Assembly: GCA_965218625.1 (NCBI GenBank)
Contig: CBDCLG010000001.1
Span: 1 to 45,423 of the forward strand
DNA: 45,423 nt
From: Bin5 sp965218625
GTDB taxonomy: Bacteria; Chloroflexota; Anaerolineae; Caldilineales; Caldilineaceae
Reading direction: 5' to 3'
Part shown: one piece after another, positions 42,712-45,423 of the stretch
Layout: each line of letters starts with the position of its first letter
Numbering within the stretch: position 1 is the first letter of the stretch
Position numbers and translations under genes: made by a program
Notes under the pieces: generated by a model
What the model was told of the DNA's origin: nothing
What the model saw: the letters and a program-made list of their open reading frames with translations, nothing else
Database searches by the model: none

Positions 42712-43836
42712 ATGAGTGAGAAGCGTGACTACTACGAGGTCCTCGGCGTGGACCGGGGCGCGGACGAACCTGCCCTCAAGCAGGCCTTCCGCAAACTTGC
42801 CCAGCAGTACCACCCCGACGTCAACTCCGATGACGAAGCCGAGAGCAGGTTTAAGGAGATCAACGAGGCCTACCAGGTCCTGAGCGATCCGCAGAAGCGG
42901 GCCGTCTACGACCGGTTCGGTCATTCCGGCCTGGGCGGGTCCGGGGGGTTCAGCGACTTTGGCCAGGGCTTTGGCGACCTCGGCAGCATCTTCGAAGAGT
43001 TTTTCGGCGGCTTTGGCGGCATGGGAAGGACCAATCGCCGCGCCCCGCGGCGCGGCGCCGATCTGCGCGTCGACATCGCCCTGAGTTTCGAAGAAGCCGC
43101 ATTTGGCACAGAGAAAGAGATCGATGTGCCTCGCATGGAGGAATGCGAATACTGCAATGGCAGCGGCGCCGAGCCGGGGACGATTCCCGTGGGTTGTGCC
43201 ACCTGCGGCGGCAGCGGCGAGGTGCAGCGGCGGCAGCAAAGCCCTCTCTTCGGAACCATTGTAACAGCCGCGGCCTGCCCCCGTTGCAACGGCGCAGGGG
43301 AGGTCATCTCCAGCGTCTGCAGCCAGTGCAAGGGTCGCAAACGCACCCGCGTTACCCGCAAAATCAAGGTAAACGTGCCTGCCGGCGTCGATGACGGCAC
43401 GCGTATCAGGCTGGCAGGGGAGGGGGAAGCCGGTTCGCTCGGCGGACCGCGCGGCAATCTCTATGTCCTGATCGGCGTCGAGGAACACCCGGTCTTTACG
43501 CGCAACGAGTTCGATCTCCACATGGCGCTTTCCGTCAGCATCGCGCAGGCTACGCTTGGCGCAACTGTGGAGATTCCGACGCTGGAAGGGGAGTCGATCT
43601 CCCTGGACATCCCGGCAGGTACGCAGACCGGCAAGAGCTTCCGCAAGGCGGGGTTGGGAATTCCCCGGCTCCAGCGCAGCGGCCGCGGAGACCTGATCGT
43701 TACCGTGCGCCTGCTGACACCAACCGAGCTGACCGATGAGCAGGAGATGCTGCTTCGCCAGCTTGCCGAAAGCCTGGGCGAGGAGGTCCACGAACCCCGG
43801 CGCGGTTTCTTCGACCGCATTCTCCGCCCCGACTGA
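42712..43836 (+). CDS. dnaJ: Chaperone DnaJ
   Basis: Hsp40 co-chaperone that delivers substrates to DnaK and stimulates its ATPase, 374 residues. Seen: J domain with HPD at 34-36; a Gly/Phe-rich linker (about 70-110, FGGFGGMG); four zinc-finger repeats CEYCNGSG, CATCGGSG, CPRCNGAG and CSQCKGRK (eight cysteines, two zinc sites); and the C-terminal beta-sandwich substrate domains. Complete type I DnaJ. No CIRCE element or heat-shock promoter is visible upstream, and grpE/dnaK are not in the window; this may be a second, unlinked dnaJ. Confidence 0.97.
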   Translation: MSEKRDYYEVLGVDRGADEPALKQAFRKLAQQYHPDVNSDDEAESRFKEINEAYQVLSDPQKRAVYDRFGHSGLGGSGGFSDFGQGFGDLGSIFEEFFGGFGGMGRTNRRAPRRGADLRVDIALSFEEAAFGTEKEIDVPRMEECEYCNGSGAEPGTIPVGCATCGGSGEVQRRQQSPLFGTIVTAAACPRCNGAGEVISSVCSQCKGRKRTRVTRKIKVNVPAGVDDGTRIRLAGEGEAGSLGGPRGNLYVLIGVEEHPVFTRNEFDLHMALSVSIAQATLGATVEIPTLEGESISLDIPAGTQTGKSFRKAGLGIPRLQRSGRGDLIVTVRLLTPTELTDEQEMLLRQLAESLGEEVHEPRRGFFDRILRPD

Positions 43837-43844
43837 CGCTTCCA

Positions 43845-43853
43845 CTCCTTACC
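43845..43853 (+). repeat. Target-site duplication, left copy (9 bp)
   Basis: CTCCTTACC directly precedes the element; the identical 9 bp follows it at 44088-44096. This marks the insertion point of mobile repeat copy 2. Confidence 0.85.
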
Positions 43854-44087
43854 CAGGGCAATCGCATCTACAACTGGACGCCAAAATAACCCACAAAGGG
43901 CGCCCACAAGGGGTCCCCCTACCAATTGTCATTCGCTTTCGGCTGAAAAACCGATCTCCAGTCGCCGAAAACCTTAAGAATTCGCGATCGCGCACTATGA
44001 TTTGCACTGTTCTGGGCGTTTTTTCGCAGTTGGGCTCGAATCAGGTAGTGTCGCGGGGTCTTGACCCAATTAGATGCAATCGCCCTG
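43854..44087. mobile_element. MITE-like element, copy 2 (234 bp) with 9-bp target duplication
   Basis: Longer relative of the element at 15555-15702. The left end is CAGGGCAATCGCATCTACAA and the inverted right end CAGGGCGATTGCATCTAATT. It is flanked by a perfect 9-bp direct repeat CTCCTTACC (43845-43853 and 44088-44096), direct evidence of insertion. The outer about 83 bp (left) and 64 bp (right) match copy 1; the middle about 86 bp, including TTTCGGC/CGCCGAAA arms, is missing from copy 1. No transposase is encoded. It sits between the convergent ends of dnaJ and the EamA gene, where it does little harm. Confidence 0.88.
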
Positions 44088-44114
44088 CTCCTTACCCGGA
44101 ACCGTTGACTGCCG

Positions 44115-45020
44115 TTACAGGGAATCCTTGCCACGGGCAAGGCCAGCAAACTTCTGCCAGGACTGCAACAGGATTCCGGCAACGATGAATAGCAACCCGA
44201 ACAGCGCTGACGCGTGCACCGGCTCGTCGAGAAACAGGCGGACGAACAGGAGCGAAAGCGCCGGCGTGAGGTAGAGCAGGTTGGAGACAACGAACGTGTC
44301 ACCGTGCTGCAGCGCCTTGAACCAGAAAAGGTAACTGATCCCGTTCACGAGCAGGCCGTTGTACAGGATCCATCCCCATATGTGGGCCGGAGGCAGAGGT
44401 GTGAAGCCGAAAAAGGCCATCGCAGCTGCAGCGCAGACCAGGGCGGCAACGAAGTAGACGAACGCGGCGACCGTCAGGTCATGGCCCGACCGTTTGCCCT
44501 GCACGGAGAACAGGGCGAAGACAAATGCGCCGCACAGCGCCAGCAGATTGCCCGGAAGACTCGTAACGGTCAACTCTACCAGCCGCCCACGCGTGACGAT
44601 CACAATCACCCCGAAAAAGCTGGTTACAATCGCAAAGAGCCGGGCCGCCGTAAGGCGTTCACCCAGTAACGGCGCCGCAAACGCCGAAACCAGGATCGGC
44701 CACGTGTAAGCCAGGATGAACCCTTCGGCCGCCGAAGTTCGGGAAAAGGCCCCGTAAAGGAGGATGTAGTAAAGAAAGGCGCCGAGAAAGCCAAGCCAGC
44801 TGAGCCTCAGGAGGCTCGGAAGACCGTAACTCTTAAGCGTGGAAATTTTTCCTTGCCCGACCACCAGGGTCCCCAGCGCCGCGACCGAGAAGACCGTGCT
44901 CCAGAAGAGCACCTGCAGATTGCTCAGCTCCGCCAGGATCTTCTTCGAGGCAACTGGGATAGAAGCCCAGAGCAGTATGCAGAGGGCCAGGTTGAAGTAG
45001 GACTGCGCACGCAATGACAT
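44115..45020 (-). CDS. EamA/DMT family transporter
   Basis: A 301-residue membrane protein with about ten helices arranged as two EamA repeats, of the drug/metabolite transporter superfamily. Seen: LALCILLWASIPVASKKIL at the start of repeat 1, a YTWPILVSAFAAPLLGERLT motif ending it (Pro and Glu typical of the family), and the matching YLTPALSLLFVRLFLDEPVH segment in repeat 2. Substrates of this family include amino acids and other metabolites, usually for export; none can be assigned. The start at 45020 lacks a good ribosome binding site. It is divergent from prmA and convergent with dnaJ. Confidence 0.88.
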   Translation of the reverse strand: MSLRAQSYFNLALCILLWASIPVASKKILAELSNLQVLFWSTVFSVAALGTLVVGQGKISTLKSYGLPSLLRLSWLGFLGAFLYYILLYGAFSRTSAAEGFILAYTWPILVSAFAAPLLGERLTAARLFAIVTSFFGVIVIVTRGRLVELTVTSLPGNLLALCGAFVFALFSVQGKRSGHDLTVAAFVYFVAALVCAAAAMAFFGFTPLPPAHIWGWILYNGLLVNGISYLFWFKALQHGDTFVVSNLLYLTPALSLLFVRLFLDEPVHASALFGLLFIVAGILLQSWQKFAGLARGKDSL

Positions 45021-45139
45021 GGAACAGTGACAAGGAATGTAGACTTCAGGTCGAATCCGCAAACGATGGGCGCGCGGCGCCAAAGTATAGCGCAGGAGCC
45101 GTCGCGCCGCGAAATAGTGTGGATTGCGGCTGAATCCCC

Positions 45140-45423
45140 ATGAACGCCGACGAGCTGATAGAGATTGCGGTCGAAGTCGACGGTGAGGCGGCTGAGGCGG
45201 TTGCTGAGCTATTCAACCGCTTCAACGGCGGCGACTGGGTCGAGGACAGCCGGGCCGGTGAAGCATCGGGCGGCGGCGCCGTGCTGGAGTCTACCGGCTA
45301 CGACAGTTGCGGCAGGCCTGAAGCCGACCAGTTTCGTCACGTGGTCAAGACCTTTCTCAAGCCCGGCGCAAGGGGCAGGCAAATCCAACGCAGGATAGAG
45401 GAAGGGCTGTGGCATCTGCGCCT
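45140..45423 (+). CDS. prmA: Ribosomal protein L11 methyltransferase, N-terminal part (runs off window)
   Basis: The first 94 codons are visible. The start, MNADELIEIAVEVDGEAAEA with VAELFNRFNGG following, and the later VVKTFLKPG segment match the N-terminal L11-recognition domain of PrmA; the SAM-binding domain lies beyond the window. PrmA trimethylates L11. It is often directly downstream of dnaJ in other bacteria, which supports the assignment; here a divergent EamA gene and a mobile repeat lie between. The ATG at 45140 has no strong ribosome binding site. Confidence 0.75.
   Translation, partial: MNADELIEIAVEVDGEAAEAVAELFNRFNGGDWVEDSRAGEASGGGAVLESTGYDSCGRPEADQFRHVVKTFLKPGARGRQIQRRIEEGLWHLR

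Noticed and set aside
42310..43845. 511-codon minus-strand frame over dnaJ and the end of coaE
   Set aside because: Antisense shadow crossing two real genes, with no conserved motif.

Overview
The window looks like a GC-rich chromosome segment from an uncultured member of the Chloroflexota, most likely a Caldilineaceae-like lineage of the kind found in sponges and other marine hosts. This is inference from gene content: lipobox substrate-binding proteins with acidic, Pro/Ala-rich linkers, phytanoyl-CoA dioxygenase paralogues, a dimethylformamidase-like hydrolase, a full LivKHMGF system, and a YacL-type PIN/TRAM gene beside cysS and rlmB. No rRNA gene or other firm taxonomic marker is present.

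Region 1 (1-7 kb, all minus strand) is a catabolic or scavenging cluster. In transcription order it holds a dimethylformamidase-like large subunit with a LamG-like domain, a PhyH dioxygenase, a PfkB sugar/nucleoside kinase, a family 5 ABC substrate-binding lipoprotein and a second PhyH dioxygenase cut by the window edge. Region 2 (7.3-14.2 kb, plus) is a tight run of a copper P1B-ATPase, the haem lyase ccmF, a ccmI-like membrane protein, a zinc alcohol dehydrogenase and a frameshifted metallo-beta-lactamase-fold gene. Region 3 (14.3-20 kb) holds arsM, a first copy of a short mobile repeat, xseA, and two fold-type II PLP enzymes (a cysteine-synthase-like protein and thrC).

Region 4 (20.2-29.4 kb) is largely housekeeping: a DUF3054 membrane protein, a GT4 glycosyltransferase, the yacL-cysS-rlmB run, a pterin dehydratase, a mono-haem cytochrome c lipoprotein, an M29 aminopeptidase translationally coupled to a homocysteine methyltransferase, and tRNA-Lys(CTT). 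Region 5 (29.5-31.9 kb) is an AT-richer accessory patch next to that tRNA. It holds a decayed IS1595-type transposase, a two-gene cassette (zinc ribbon plus coiled-coil membrane protein), a doubtful ORF and two terminators. Region 6 (32-45.4 kb) returns to core genes: rpmG, a 2-hydroxyacid dehydrogenase, the livKHMGF operon, an ABC-F ATPase, coaE, a small membrane protein, dnaJ, the second mobile-repeat copy, an EamA transporter and the start of prmA.

The clearest structure not explained by genes is a non-coding element present twice (15555-15702 and 43854-44087). It has inverted ends beginning CAGGGC, a perfect 9-bp target duplication around the second copy, and an internal palindrome. It looks like a MITE mobilised by a transposase encoded elsewhere. 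Other points of interest are the dimethylformamidase-like protein without a small subunit, an MBL-fold family that has lost its metal-binding histidines, a copper-pump/haem-lyase operon, a competing-hairpin leader upstream of the aminopeptidase gene, and the two-gene accessory cassette.
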